A DNA stretch of 64,000 nucleotides, taken from Trileptium ribeirensis. Its lineage: Eukaryota > Nematoda > Enoplea > Enoplida > Thoracostomopsidae. Within the stretch, counting starts at the first letter, position 1. Each line of letters starts with the position of its first letter. The DNA is taken from NCBI GenBank assembly GCA_030248225.1, contig JASANE010003495.1, forward strand, positions 62,001-126,000, read 5' to 3'. A program made the translations under genes and the position numbers. This document shows positions 21,540-33,770 of this stretch, piece by piece. The notes under the pieces were generated by a model. It was not told the DNA's origin. It searched no databases and saw only the letters and a program-made list of their open reading frames with translations.

Positions 21540-22590
21540 ATGAAAATAAATGGAGAACCGATAACTTTCAACCAAAAACACTACCCCTGGATGACATACA
21601 TATTGTATATGTTACATATAAGTGAGGAACAAAGAAAACAATATTTAGTAGGATGTCTTTACAAACCTGATCAGATATATATGTTTGATGATCTTGAAGA
21701 TAATGAAGGTTCCATTTATAGAAACGCGTTGACTGCGGTGTCTCAAAAATGTGAGCTTTATTTTCCACTAATTATTGATGCACATTTAACTCCTAAATAC
21801 CTACCACCAAAAACAAGATTAGAATTTAAATTTACTCGAAGTACACCATCTCTAATACTGCTGAACCATCTAATAAATTTCAAATTCGTCTCAATGTTTC
21901 AAACTCTACATACCTAAAGCACGATTAACAAAAGAAGCTCTTGAAATTCAAAATAGAATTGGAGCAGTTATACTTCCCGCGATAAGATATAAAGTATTTA
22001 CATTATCTGTAAATAAAGGTCTACAAAACGTAGATTGGACAATTTTTGATGGTGTGTTACCCCGTAGAATATACATTTGGGGAATCACGCAGGAAGCGTA
22101 CACAGGTGCAGCAAATTCAAACTTGTTTAAACTAAGTCTACCAGATATGAATAGCTTTACTGTATTTACGAATGATGACAGATACCCTTGTAATGTCTCC
22201 CTACCGTGTAAAGCTGGTAATGCTATGAGACAGTTTTATAATACATTATACGCGTTAAATCGTAGAAACGAAAATTTGGGACTAACTGAAGTTGGGTTTA
22301 AGCACGGTGCAGGATATCAAATATTTTGTATAGATTTAAGTAAAGATCACAGTAGTGATTGTAATTATATTTCAAACCCACCAGATGGACAGGTAAGACT
22401 ATCAATAGATTTTGTAGAGGAGTTGAAACAAGCAATTGTGATATTTGCAATGGGAGAGTTTACCTCTGAACTATATATTAACGAAAAAAGGAAGTGTTTT
22501 GGAATAAAATGTCTTAAAAGGTTTAAAGATACAATTGTGTCAAGTATTTATAAAAACGTTTTATTGCGTTATATTCTGCATTACTTATAA
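21540..22590 (+). pseudogene. Major capsid-like protein of a Polinton/adintovirus-type element, fragment
   Basis: Two frames, 21540-21917 and 22054-22590, together resemble the family annotated in animal genomes as F54H12.2-like, the double jelly-roll major capsid protein of Polintons and adintoviruses. Recognisable parts are the early GEPIT...YPW...LL-type block, a middle block around RYKVFTL, and a C-terminal block near GYQIFCIDLSKDH with VRLSIDF and IFAMGEF. The N-terminal ~100 residues of the family are missing. Two changes of frame, near 21855-21900 and 21925, break it. The remainder is well preserved, which argues for a fairly recent or constrained insertion. The assignment rests on pattern recognition and not on a search. 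Confidence 0.65.
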
Positions 22591-22942
22591 TAATTGTTGG
22601 TGAGACGGTTATATTACTCTTAAGTGTAAAACGCACCGCTACGTGTAATTGTACGAAATGCTTCGACGATTGGACAAACGGTTCGAGTGAAAAGTGGAAC
22701 CCATCAAATGGTTATGATATTCGATGGATTAATATAACATCTTCAAATCTTCATTTCAACCTTAGACTAAAACCACCTAAAAGTCTTAAATGGAGCGCAC
22801 AGATGGTGTATCTATTTGATGTATTTGAACATTTATTTAACAAGTTATCATTACCTTATCAACACGGACTGATACTGGTACGAGCGGTTGGTATTTCTCG
22901 TGGGTATACATTTACCAACCATATATGGGAGCGAGGTTTATG
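22551..22942 (+). CDS. Unidentified ORF of the Polinton-like fragment (no ATG)
   Basis: A frame with no stop for about 130 codons overlaps the end of the capsid-like gene and ends in TGA near 22940. It lacks an ATG, so a start codon has been lost or the frame was joined differently. It starts with a strongly hydrophobic stretch containing LLIIIVGETVILLL, which looks like a membrane segment or signal anchor. A Cys-rich CNCTKC motif and a mixed soluble region follow. Its tight overlap with the capsid gene matches the compact layout of such elements. I do not recognise a homolog. Confidence 0.4.
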
Positions 22943-23334
22943 AAACATCTCGCAACGGATGATTTGGATAAAGTACTTCGTCAGCAATACATTGGAATTA
23001 ATATTCGTGAAGCATACCAATAAAGGAACATTATGTGTGCTATGTATATCTTCATGCAGAAATTGCTTATTGGCACGCAAAGGTGGATGATTTTAGACGT
23101 CAATATCAAGTAACGGGCGATTACATTGACGGTCGCTCAAAAGAAGAGGAAAATTTAATGCATCTGCAAAAACAACCACGGGTAATGACCAAATTAGTTG
23201 ATCATATTGTCAAAGAAATGAAGAAAGGACAATCATTTGATTATACATTGTATAAATTGTCATGTATATACCCTATATTGTTTGCCATTTATAATCGTGA
23301 AATTGTAAAATTGTATTTTATCAATAAAACATGA
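22940..23334 (+). pseudogene. Unidentified ORF of the Polinton-like fragment, downstream
   Basis: A short frame after 22940 (with MKHLATDDLDKVLRQQ) stops near 23020. It is followed in another frame by a longer one, 23035-23334, with charged helical content (WHAKVDDFRRQYQ, MTKLVDHIVKEMKKG) and a hydrophobic C-terminus. They may be one gene broken by a frameshift. An AATAAA signal at about 23322-23327 overlaps the stop, as expected in a compact viral layout. Function unknown. Confidence 0.35.
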
Positions 23335-23405
23335 AAAAAACATAACGGTAGCCCCTAAGCCGTCTGATGATTCCTTTGGCAAGGATGAAATGTTTTATTA
23401 AAAAC

Positions 23406-23913
23406 TTAATACAGTTTATCAATAACAACACTGTACAGTTTTTCATTAAATTCAATGTTTAGCATTGTACATGCATCAATAATGTCACATCGGTTGTATC
23501 TGGACTCTTCCATGCATCCACCAAACGCCATATGAGCCGCCTGACTTGGTTGATCGTAGAAGCAAGCGTTGCATTCATCGTAATATTGCCGCTTCAACTT
23601 CTGGATTATACTGTCGGGGTTGTCACCGACTTGCCGTCGATCGTTGAATCTTGCTCGGACGGGTTGCTGCACTTTCTGGATATCGAGCGATAAGATGGTC
23701 GTCAATACGCTGCAGAAACGATCCTCGTTGAAATCGTTGCAGTCGTCCATGTGGTCGTAGACGCGATCCGCGAATTGATGCGTCTTATCCATTTGATTCA
23801 AAGACGCGTCCAGCTGGTCCTCGACGTTTTTCCCGGAACAGTGTTGGTGAAGGAAGATCCATTTCAGAAAATAAATCCGTATCAATAAATAAATCTAACG
23901 ATTGAGAAGCCAT
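23406..23913 (-). pseudogene. Convergent unidentified ORF of the Polinton-like fragment
   Basis: The minus-strand frame 23406-23885 is GC-richer than its surroundings and encodes an acidic, Cys-containing protein with blocks such as DHMDDCNDFNEDRFC and QYYDECNACFYDQPSQAA. A better start, the ATG at 23913, lies in a neighbouring frame, so one frameshift probably separates the true N-terminus from the rest. A TATATAA-like box occurs about 60 bases upstream. It converges on the plus-strand genes with about 70 bp between them. Convergent blocks are usual in Polinton-type genomes. I do not recognise the family. Confidence 0.4.
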
Positions 23914-24022
23914 TTTAAACAAACTCATGGAAAACGAAGGTATTGATGAAAACGCGGTAAAGTTAGTTGTTATATAAAGTCAAACTATCTGTTCACCACA
24001 TGTCATCCCAAAAAAGAACCCT

Positions 24023-24135
24023 ATATATATTATATACCCCACATATACATTATATACCCCCACATATGTATCATATACCCCCACATATATATTATATACC
24101 CCCACAAAGAACCCCTCATATATATTATATAACCC
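24023..24135 (+). repeat. Minisatellite of ~21-22 bp units
   Basis: About five units of the form ACATATATATTATATACCCCC follow each other with small changes, giving alternating AT-rich and C5 blocks. It lies just outside the Polinton-like fragment. Confidence 0.8.
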
Positions 24136-25487
24136 CAAACAATAAAATAACATACGTAATATTGGAATTTTTAGTCAGAAAAAATTTTTCTTGATCAGTT
24201 TATCTGAGTGTCACCCATGGTCGTAATTGCTGCTCAAAAATAATGCATTGTAGAAACCCCGCCACCACATAGATATATCCACCCCACTCACCCCCGCTTG
24301 TGTGGGGGCGGTAAAACCAGCATTTTCTATCTACTAACTGGTATTTAATGTTCTATAATAATTTCGTAAAGCGTGCATTTTTAATAACTTTATTTTATAC
24401 AACGGCACCCATGTAGACCACACTTTAGAGCGGTTAGTATGTAATATAGCGAATACTCTACGAATCGGCCCCATCTCACAATACCATTTAAGCTTCAGTT
24501 GTTATGCTGATAAATATTGCATCAGTTGATTGTTCGAGCATGACGTTGTAGAATAAATCAGCTCAAAAACCTTGTTCTGTTCGACTATCGCATTACTTAT
24601 ATATGAAAAGCGGAGTTCTATTTATATCTTTAGATAGCTGCGCTGTAGGTTTATTGCGGAATTCCTCATAGCTAGGTTTGTTGCGTCGCCACATTTCGCA
24701 GAAGTTGCGCCAGCTGGTTGTGTTTGTCAACCTCAGAAGAGTGTGGTTTCCAGCTACGGCATCCAGGCCATACGGTATATACAGGTGAGTAAAATTATGC
24801 ACGATATACGACATTATGTTTTGTCCTTATAACCTTAAGGTTTTGAAGTTTTTCTCCGGACCAGTCGTTATGTGACAATTCTCATTCCAGTCCACAAGTG
24901 TGGACACCAGGCGGCTATGGTAAAAAACGAACATACCGGTTTTTTCTGTTGTCAACAACGTTAAACTGGATTTAACGCGGCATTACGGTTTCTTAGCCGA
25001 GCGTAGACGCATGCAACGAGCGGAGCCGCGGTTGTGCCCTAAAACTTCGGTCTAGGCCTGTACCTTGCACCGCGCTACCGGCCCTGCGGGCCCCGCCCTG
25101 GAAGGCCTAATTTCAGGCCTTTGAATTGTAGCTTCTGTTCTGGCCATTTTGGCCTGATTTCAAATGAGTTCGAGTCGGGCCGAGGGTGCCGGGAATCCGC
25201 TCCTCGGTCTGGGGCACACACCAAGATTTTGCAGTTTTTTATGCTTATCATTGTGGGACCCCGTTGCTTCCATTTCTGTCTCTCTATGCATGGGTAAAAT
25301 ACCCTGGAATGATTGCTGGAATTGTTATAGAATTTGCTTGTTGGAAAGCTTCGCGTCCTTTTCGCTTTTTTCAAGACTGACGCGTCCCAGACGTTGTCCC
25401 AGGGGGTATTTTGTTTGTTGACCTCACGTTGTTTCCGAAGGCGGAACAGTTCTCTTTTCATTTTCCAGGTGGTGTCAACTGACTCCC
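24136..25487. other. Intergenic stretch, no gene supported
   Basis: A 73-codon minus-strand frame at 24593-24814 has some protein-like composition but no recognisable domain, and I leave it uncalled. From about 25000 the DNA becomes GC-rich, with repeated GGCCT boxes and a small hairpin (AGGCCTAATTTCAGGCCT) near 25103. This patch leads into the piggyBac remnant and may be part of it. Confidence 0.4.
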
Positions 25488-25799
25488 TTGCCCCCTGTGG
25501 TCTACGCCTGGTTGTCCAAGTATCCGCAAAAACCTCGGCCGGGACGCAAGCGATCGGCGGACTGCGCAGTGGTGACAGATCATTGTAGCATGCCCGGGCC
25601 ACCGGTGAAGAAAACGGTGGCGCTAAGTGTTCCAGAAGAGATACGGAGAGATGGAGAAGGCCATTGGAGCTTTAAGTCAGATATGGTTGCAAATGCGATG
25701 AGATGCCGGGCTGGTGGTTGCAAGGGGAAAACTAGATACATGTGCAGCAAATGTACCGTGTATATATGCCCTGAATGCATGTCGGACTTTCACAAGTGA
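25488..25799 (+). pseudogene. piggyBac-type transposase, C-terminal remnant
   Basis: The end of this frame carries VPEEIRRDGEGHW followed by CRAGGCKGKTRYMCSKC and VYICPECMSDFHK before a stop. The R.DG.GH block followed by a Cys-rich zinc-binding module closing in C...FH is the C-terminal signature of piggyBac transposases, where it binds the transposon end. The catalytic DDBD domain is not found upstream, so only the last 60-70 codons are certain. The first part of the open frame (to about 25620) may be unrelated. No TTAA target duplication was identified. Confidence 0.6.
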
Positions 25800-28700
25800 A
25801 CTAATATCGCATGTGGCACATAGTTTATTCATCACATTTACGTTTTGCCTTGTTTGTCAATTATAATTCGAAATTTATCTGAGGTGTATCACCTATAGTT
25901 GGTAAGTGCCCGGGTCAGGTATGTCGATACGTTTTGATTAGTTGTTTTGAATCGCCAGATATAATGAAATACAGCTTTCAATGTTATTCGTATTTGGCGA
26001 AACAGTCTCTTTCGAAAGCATTTCCAGTAGGCTATCATATAGGGCCGAACAATAGAACTACGTCTAACGATTAGCTGGAAAACAGGATGGCAACAAGTGG
26101 TTCGGATTGTTCGAGAGCTCCTCCGTACCTGCCCAGTGTCCACATATGTGGACAAATTTTTATTTCTCGTTCTTAGTTGGCATTACTGGTTATTGATTGT
26201 GGTTTGGATGTTTTTCTTGTACTTGTTTTAGCTTGTATTAAAGAGTAAACAATTTTAGAATCGCGATAAACAAATCTGGCGATAAAGGGGTAAAATAGTG
26301 ACAGATCAATATTCATCTGGTCCAGAGCCCCTATTTTTCTACTTGTGCTAGATAGCATCGGTGCTATTTAAGCCACACAGTTATAAAACTGTAGTGTAAT
26401 TCTGGTGGTAAATGGGATAATAACTTGGATGAAAACACTGTCGTTCATGATTATTTTCTCTACGGCCATAAAATTTTGCATGGCACTTTTGCCGCATGTC
26501 AGTTTAATACTGGGAGACTAGAAAGAACTGATTTTAATTGCCACACGGTTGTCTAATGAATCATAACGTAAAATGTTTATGCGGCATCGTGTGCCCTAAA
26601 AATATATAATAATTGACCGTTAGAAACTAAAACTCATACTTTGGCCCGGAACAGATTGCGCAAAGACTTTCTATAGTATATAATAATTGTAATTTGATGC
26701 CATTCCTACACTAGATTCCTTCGGAGACCGGGGAGTGGAGGGCAAAGCATGGTGCTCACATTTTCCATACAACTAATAGATTGCCTTTTATGCAAATCGA
26801 ATTGCGATGAGTCACTGACATTCACATATTCAAAAATTTTAATGTAAAACGGTTGGGGGTCTTGAGTGTACTTTTATAGATACCAAGGTTATTGTTTTAC
26901 TAAATGTTCTAAATATGCATAACTGGAATAAAATATTTAGTACCAGCCGAAAGCTTGTGCGACGCTCCGGGTTCACGCTGGTCGGTACGATGGCTGTGTC
27001 GTATATATGTTTGAAAATAGAAGTGCCATTTGTATTGAGGTAAAAATATTACTTGAGACGTAAAACATCTTCAATCAATATAGCACAAAGCGCAAAAAGT
27101 TATGAGCGCGTGCCCAGAGTAAAATGTTTTAAGGTCAAATATACTAAGGCTGATGTTACCGTTACTGGCTGGACGTTATACCGTAAAAAATAACAGCGGG
27201 CTCATTCACATTACCGTTAGCGTCCAGAAGTTATATCGTTAGCTAATTTGTTGTTAAAAATTATTAGTTAATAGTTAATATTTGTAAAATGAATTATTTA
27301 TTTTAAGCTAAACTCTTTAAATAAGTTAAGATTAATGTAACTGTAAACATTTTAAAGTTATCCTATTAACGATATAATGGGTAACGGGCTATCTCCTAGG
27401 CTTGAAACTAAAAATTTGATATATACAACAGACTGAAGATCTTGCCGTTTCCTCTGCGAATCGAGATGTTGCGAGATACGCTGTCCATTCAAAATTTTTT
27501 TAAAATATGAAAAAATACGGAACTATGTTGATTGTTGTCCATTGTTGCTACCACTTGGTTCTCGATTCACTAAAATCCCACAACAGCGACAATCAGACTG
27601 AACAAATTTCCACTATCATGAGGCTCAGTACAGTTACGGAAACTATCTTATGTAGCGAAAACAGTATTTCACCGTTAAACGACTAAGCTTTTTTCGGTTA
27701 CGCCTAAACCTGAGAAATCTTCGCCGCACCTTTTTATAAAAGTCGCTTCGTGGCGCATATATCCTACTTTCCGTGATGCTGCTATGCTCAGCTCCTCTAC
27801 TGCCTATTAGGAACAGAATCTGCGTTCAAAACTCTTTAAAAAGCTACCCGATGCAAAAGCAGGGTCAAAAGATTCGCAAGGGTTAAAAAGTTAGGTGAAG
27901 CGGCTATAAGGTAGCATTTTCTTATGTTTTACAATGAAAGTCACATATCAGTCGAGCTTATTACACCCATTTCATACCTAAATGCAATGTGTGTAATGTA
28001 AGCCAATTAAATTCAGTCCTAATCGTTGCATATAAAAATGCCATTGATAGATACACCTGGCTGCTAGACAAGATAATGCGTTTTGGCCTCCATATTTATA
28101 TCCCTATTACTCTTGACATGCCCACCTGTATTGCCATCATTATCGTACATTTTACATATATATGTGATGAGTGAAGGGGCTTACCAGACCTCCTTCAGTC
28201 AGTTGAAGAGTAGGTATAGAGGTTGTGAAATTTGTATAGTCAGGAAGCCTCAATTTTGCTACTCCTCTCCACACTGAGCGGGCTGCTACTCCTCATGTAC
28301 TATCAAAATTGAAGATTTTAAAAACCAGACACCGATAGCCTTTGGTAACAAATTAATCCTCCTGGAAGAAGGTTCTTTTATCCATATTGTTGCAAAATGA
28401 CAAGTAAAAAACTACAGAAGGGGCCTCCTAGCTCCCCTCATTGCAGAGAGGCTTAATAGGGTGCTGCTTTTCAAATCAATCCAAGATAATTTGGACATAT
28501 AGACTGTAGTATTCCCATATCAAATTCAGCGCCAACACGTATCTCTGATCGTCAATGATACTGTGCCATCCGAATCATAGGTATGCTGTTTGTCTACGGC
28601 TCGCGACTTAGTAATACATGAATTTGCTAAAAATGTCAAAGACTGGTATATTTTTGACAGAATTAAAGGATAAGCAGTATATGTATGTACTAGGCAAAAT

Positions 28701-29833
28701 TTTCGGCCCTGTTCGACGCAGCCAGTTTGATAATGATGTGGCAGCGTCCGTCATTGACAGGGTAGTACCAAAATTCGGCCTGGCCAGGCTAGTTTCAAAT
28801 ATTATCCACCCAGGCCCACCTGATGTCCGGACCGCGTAGGTCCGTCTAGTTGTTTTAATTTTCCACTTTTAAATATTCTAAACAACTGTACCGATATTTC
28901 GATTTGTCTTCGATATGAGCGTGGAATAAATGAATATAGAATAAAAGTAGTTTTACTGACTATTTGTATCTCTGATCTTTTTAAATAAACCTGTTGACAT
29001 AATCTCATTACCTAATAATAGAACCTTATCCACTTGCTTCCGAATTGCGAGTATTTGAGAGCTAAAAATTATTTTAATTGTTATGAACTCATAAAAATTA
29101 AAAAATCAAACCATGATTTTTATAGATTATTTGAAGTTTACCATTAGCCCCAAAATGGTTCTTATTACAGCTTAGGATCAAGCGCGCTTGAGCCCCTGTT
29201 TATGTTTTGTCAGTTTAGACAAGTCGCAGGCGAAACAAGATTTTAAATTGTAAAACTTCAGTTGTATCCTTTTTGAATCCTACTCTCAAATCTGAATCCA
29301 AACCCAATACGCAGAGCCGAGGTAACCTACATACGACCCCACATCCCATAAAACCGCGAATGAATTATTTTCAGAGCGACCTTCAAATAAACACCGCATG
29401 AATATCTGTAAATTTGTATGTAGATATCTCACCGGATCCGAACACCTTACATAAATTTCGTTTCGGGGTTGCTTGCTGTAAGCGACGTTCAGCCTGAACA
29501 GGTAAGCTAAGCCGGTCCTAAGCTTTTACAGCTCGACTCGGCCTGGGTTGGGCCGTTGTAAATTATTGGCGCCCTCTGGTTGTGTTAGAGTCGGTTGCCA
29601 GATTAGGTTTCTTAAGGCACTTCAGGGCCGACAGAGACGAAATCCTCACTACTATTTGATAGTCCGTTTTCCATTTGGGTGACGGTCTGTTAATCCTCCC
29701 TTTCGCCCTAGTCTTATGAATACAGATTGCAAAATATATTTTGGCAGCAAACGACATAGATTAGAAAAAAATTCTTAAGATTTCACCGTTCCTCGATTAA
29801 AAGGAACAGAATATATACTACTAAAATTATCTT
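25800..29833. other. Long non-coding stretch
   Basis: I find no coding frame with a recognisable domain. Near 27157-27240 a short direct repeat (TTACCGTTA...TTATA...CGT) occurs twice about 60 bp apart. Otherwise the stretch is AT-rich and unstructured up to the satellite array. Confidence 0.45.
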
Positions 29834-30806
29834 CATTTTCGATAGCTATATCCATCAAAGTTTGTGATTAATAAAGATAGCCCCGACCATCCGATCCTTA
29901 ACCACTATTGATTGAACTAAAATTGATAGCAGCCCTTAAATCTTGATTACTACAACGTCAGCTATGTCGCCGGCAAATGTTGTTCGATATACTTACATTT
30001 TCGATAGCTATATCCATCAAAGTTTGTGATTAATAAAGATAGCCCCGACCATCCGATCCTTAACCACTATTGATTGAACTAAAATTGATAGCAGCCCTTA
30101 AATCTTGATTACTACAACGTCAGCTATTTCGCCGGCAAATGTTGTTCGATATACTTACATTTTCAATAGCTATATCCATCAAAGTTTGTGATTAATAAAG
30201 ATAGCCCCGACCATCCGATCCTTAACCACTATTGATTGAACTAAAATTGATAGCAGCCCTTAAATCTTGATTACTACAACGTCAGCTATGTCGCCGGCAA
30301 ATGTTGTTCGATATACTTACATTTTCGATAGCTATATCCATCAAAGTTTGTGATTAATAAAGATAGCCCCGACCATCCGATCCTTAACCACTATTGATTG
30401 AACTAAAATTGATAGCAGCCCTTAAATCTTGATTACTACAACGTCAGCTATGTCGCCGGCAAATGTTGTTCGATATACTAACATTTTCGATAGCTATATC
30501 CATCAAAGTTTGTGATTAATAAAGATAGCCCCGACCATCCGATCCTTAACCACTATTGATTGAACTAAAATTGATAGCAGCCCTTAAATCTTGATTACTA
30601 CAACGTCAGCTATGTCGCCGGCAAATGTTGTTCGATATACTTACATTTTCGATAGCTATATCCATCAAAGTTTGTGATTAATAAAGATAGCCCCGACCAT
30701 CCGATCCTTAACCACTATTGATTGAACTAAAATTGATAGCAGCCCTTAAATCTTGATTACTACAACGTCAGCTATGTCGCCGGCAAATGTTCGATATACT
30801 TACACG
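29834..30806 (+). repeat. Six-unit satellite array, 162-bp period
   Basis: Units begin (at CATTTTCGATAGC) at 29834, 29996, 30158, 30320, 30482 and 30644, exactly 162 bp apart. They differ by only one or two bases each, for example CAATAGC for CGATAGC in the third unit and TATTTCG for TATGTCG in the second. The sixth unit ends after a 3-bp deletion (GTTCG for GTTGTTCG). The near-identity shows recent amplification or homogenisation. There is no long conserved reading frame and no hammerhead core in the unit. Confidence 0.97.
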
Positions 30807-31575
30807 GTTAGCTTCAAAATTATATTTATAAGCACATAAAATGGATATGCTTAAATTAAATAACAGAGCGAGACGTCCGTGTCTGTATATAAATATAATA
30901 GAGTCGTTTCGACAGCTTCTGATTTTGTGTAATCTTGTGTTGAATTAGTATCGAGCTTTAAATAGAGCGACAATTCTAAAACGGCATTTGTCTATTATAA
31001 CACATCATGGTTGCTTGCTACGTCAGTCCATGCTGTTATCGTGCATTAATTTTATTTCCAACAAATGTGTTATTATTTATATATTATATTCGTTTCAACA
31101 CATGCACATGATAATGTATCAGGCCCATGTATAATGCCTGTCATGCCGTTCTCGTTATGCCAGCCTAAGCCTTACTCTTAGCCCAAGCTAAGGTCCCTAT
31201 ATCAGCCATGTACTGAACCTAAACCTAAGTCGGGTGGTTGCCGCCCTCGAACCCCAGCTCTAAGCTGTTCTTTTTTCTACCTAAAGTTGACATGAGCCAT
31301 ATGTCATATCGTACAAAATTACATTTTATAGTGTACTAAGCGCACGGAGTGGCGAGATAGGAGATACCAACTACCATCCCCACTCTTTGAAAATATTAAA
31401 ATATGTTTTATAACGTAATGACCTAAAACTGTTTAGCTTCTCGAAAAGATGGTATCAAGAAGTGGACCAGTAAATGTTTATGCCTAAGGAAAGAAATGCT
31501 TGATAAGATCCAGAGAATTTGAAATTTAGGCCTGATAAGATGGGTTGTTCGGTCTCAGCCTGCCAACAAGGGATA
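30807..31575. other. Non-coding stretch with one dispersed-repeat box
   Basis: No gene is recognised. The box CCTAAAGTTGACATGAGCCA followed by TATG near 31278-31301 recurs with one change near 58320-58343, so it is a piece of a dispersed repeat. Confidence 0.45.
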
Positions 31576-31577
31576 TA

Positions 31578-32854
31578 TAGGTTGTCCCATAAGCAACACA
31601 TTAATTTCAAACTGTTGCTGAAACTGACATAGTATACTTACAACCCTCAAACTTTCGGTAATTATAACTGAGAATTTTATTAATATCTACATGCGACAAA
31701 ATGACAGATACTCGCCTTAATTTGGCTGATCAATTAACTGCAGTAAGACTATATTCTTTTATCAAAATAGCCTTGAATTAGTGCGACAGTGGTCCTGGCA
31801 TTTGTCTTCACAGCCTCATATCATAAAAATATTGCTTCAATTAATAAAAGGTTTGATCTAACATGTTCTGTGGCTAACTTGCTCCGAACATGGAGACCAC
31901 CGACGGCATCTAGTGATGCTGCGACAGCTTATATTTCCTATCATTTTAACAATAATCCGAAAAAGTCGATTCACCGTTGTCGTGTTGAAATCGGCATCAA
32001 CAAATCGACTGTTTTCCGAATTGCGAAAAGTCTGGGTATAAAACCTTTTAGACGGACTTTGATTCATGCTCTGAATATGATTATAATCGCAAGGTTGAAT
32101 TTTGTGAAAAATGGCTCCAGCATCTGGACGATGTCCGAACGCCGACGAAAGCAATTCACACGCCGCCGAACGACTACGTTTACAGGCATAATTGTGTTTG
32201 TTGGCATGAAGAAAACCATCATAACACTATCGAACACCATATGAATGAATTTAGTCCGACAATATGGGTCGGCATGTGTTCTGATGGAGTTTTTGGGCAG
32301 TTTTTTCGATGGCACTGTGAATGCTGACAATATCTAGTGATGCTTCGAAATGAATTTCAGCCTAATATTCAACATTTACCAAATATAGACAAGCTTAATT
32401 TTGGGCAGGATGGCGTGACTCCTCATTTTGCGATGTCTGTGCGCCATTGTTGAAGGAAACCTTCCATGACCGTCGGCTGGGGCGGCAAGGCCATGTAGAA
32501 TGACTTTCTCATTCTTCAGACCTAAACCTTCCTAACTTTTTGTGTGGAGAGTATTAGGAGAAGAAGGAATACAAACGCAAACCACAAACACTACTGTACC
32601 TGAAAAAGCTATATCGAAGGAGCTCTCCTTTCTGGAGCCTAGCATGACTCGAAAAGTCTGCCGAAGTATGCGTTTTTGATTGGAAGAATGCATCTATGTT
32701 GGGGGCGCCCACGTTCGCACTTAGGGTAACTGTTACTAATCAAAAAGCTAAGGTACGTTTGAGCGTAGGTGCTTACCAAAACGCTTTTAGACATGTTTAT
32801 TATTTGGCGTGCCGGGTCACTTTACTGTTGGGGCGTTAGTTATTGGACACCCTG
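31578..32854 (+). mobile_element. Tc1/mariner-type transposon, full length but inactive (1277 bp)
   Basis: The ends are imperfect inverted repeats: TAGGTTGTCCCATAA on the left, and on the right the reverse complement CAGGGTGTCCAATAA. TA dinucleotides at 31576-31577 and 32855-32856 fit the TA target duplication of this superfamily. A broken transposase fills the interior. The length is normal for the family. I call it complete in extent and dead by mutation. Confidence 0.85.
31698..32700 (+). pseudogene. Tc1/mariner transposase, multiply disrupted
   Basis: The N-terminus starts at an ATG at 31698 with NLADQLTAVRLYSF, the first helix of the DNA-binding domain. A second HTH-like block contains NKSTVFRIAKSLGIKPFRR. 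The catalytic region is recognisable from VGMCSDGVFGQFF with DGTVN, then MLRNEFQP, FGQDGVTPHFA and VRHC. Stops and frameshifts fall throughout, including the loss of a clear first Asp block, so no active enzyme can be made. Confidence 0.8.
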
Positions 32855-33596
32855 TAGAAGCAAAGGTTTTCTATAGCCCTATATATAAAACAACAGGCGC
32901 ATAGGTACCGGAGTTACTGACGTTAAGGTGAAAGTTAGTAAATTTACAAGGTCTATAACGTAAAGCGGCTAAAATAACGTTTATCAGAGGTAATATATCA
33001 AGACGTTGAGCTATGAATCCATGTTTCAAAACCGAAATAGTTCGCTTCAAGACAAAGATTTTGAGCACTTACCGTCATCAATCGTAACAACCGTTGCTGA
33101 CTTGGTAATTAAATATTGTAAAGGCTTAACTACCAATATCTATGATATCATATTAAAATGATACCAGGCCCAACCACTGACGTTACTTGGGTATTTATAT
33201 GTAAAGTTGTATTTGAATATCACTTTTATTGTATATTTATATAGTGTATAATTGTAAGGTAGAATGTTCATCTTTCTCAAATATACCATAATACAGAAAT
33301 AAACACGATGTACATGGAGTTTTGTATTTGTTTTTACCCGTTTGATTTTATGACATTTTGTTAGTTTCCTTTGCACTGATCACGAGTTTTTCAAACTGAT
33401 TTTTATTTCTACAATTAATTTTAAAGACGAATTTTATCTGCTACATGGTTACGAAGCAATAATTTTAAACTTGGTAAATTTTCAGCTCTTTTCATTTTAC
33501 TCCACGGGTTTCTTTGTCACAAAATTTCAGTAAGTAAAGTCTTTTAGTCAAATGTTTCATTTTATATCCATCGAACGAGGCATAGTACGACCTGGC

Positions 33597-33770
33597 ATCA
33601 CGATAAATAAGATTTTATGGCTCATGGAGGCACAAAACGATTGCGAAACTTTTGTTATTAAAGCAAGCAAAATTGGAATAGCGATCACGATAAATAGGAT
33701 TGTATGGCTCGTGGAGGCACAAAACGATTGCGAAACTTTTGTTATTAAAGTAAGCAAAATTGGAAAAAGG
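33597..33770 (+). repeat. In-frame 87-bp tandem duplication
   Basis: Two units start at 33597 and 33684. They begin ATCACGATAAATA and contain GAGGCACAAAACGATTGCG. Because 87 is divisible by three, an 84-codon frame (33552-33806) stays open across both units, repeating a 29-residue segment with EAQNDCETFVIK. I recognise no domain, and the frame may be open by chance. Confidence 0.85.

Noticed and set aside
25075..25602. 175-codon minus-strand frame
   Set aside because: It overlaps the piggyBac-type C-terminal frame on the other strand and the GC-rich patch, where stops are rare. No recognisable domain.
29834..30806. Possible CRISPR-like array
   Set aside because: The whole 162-bp unit is conserved with no variable spacers, and the context is a metazoan genome. 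It is a satellite.
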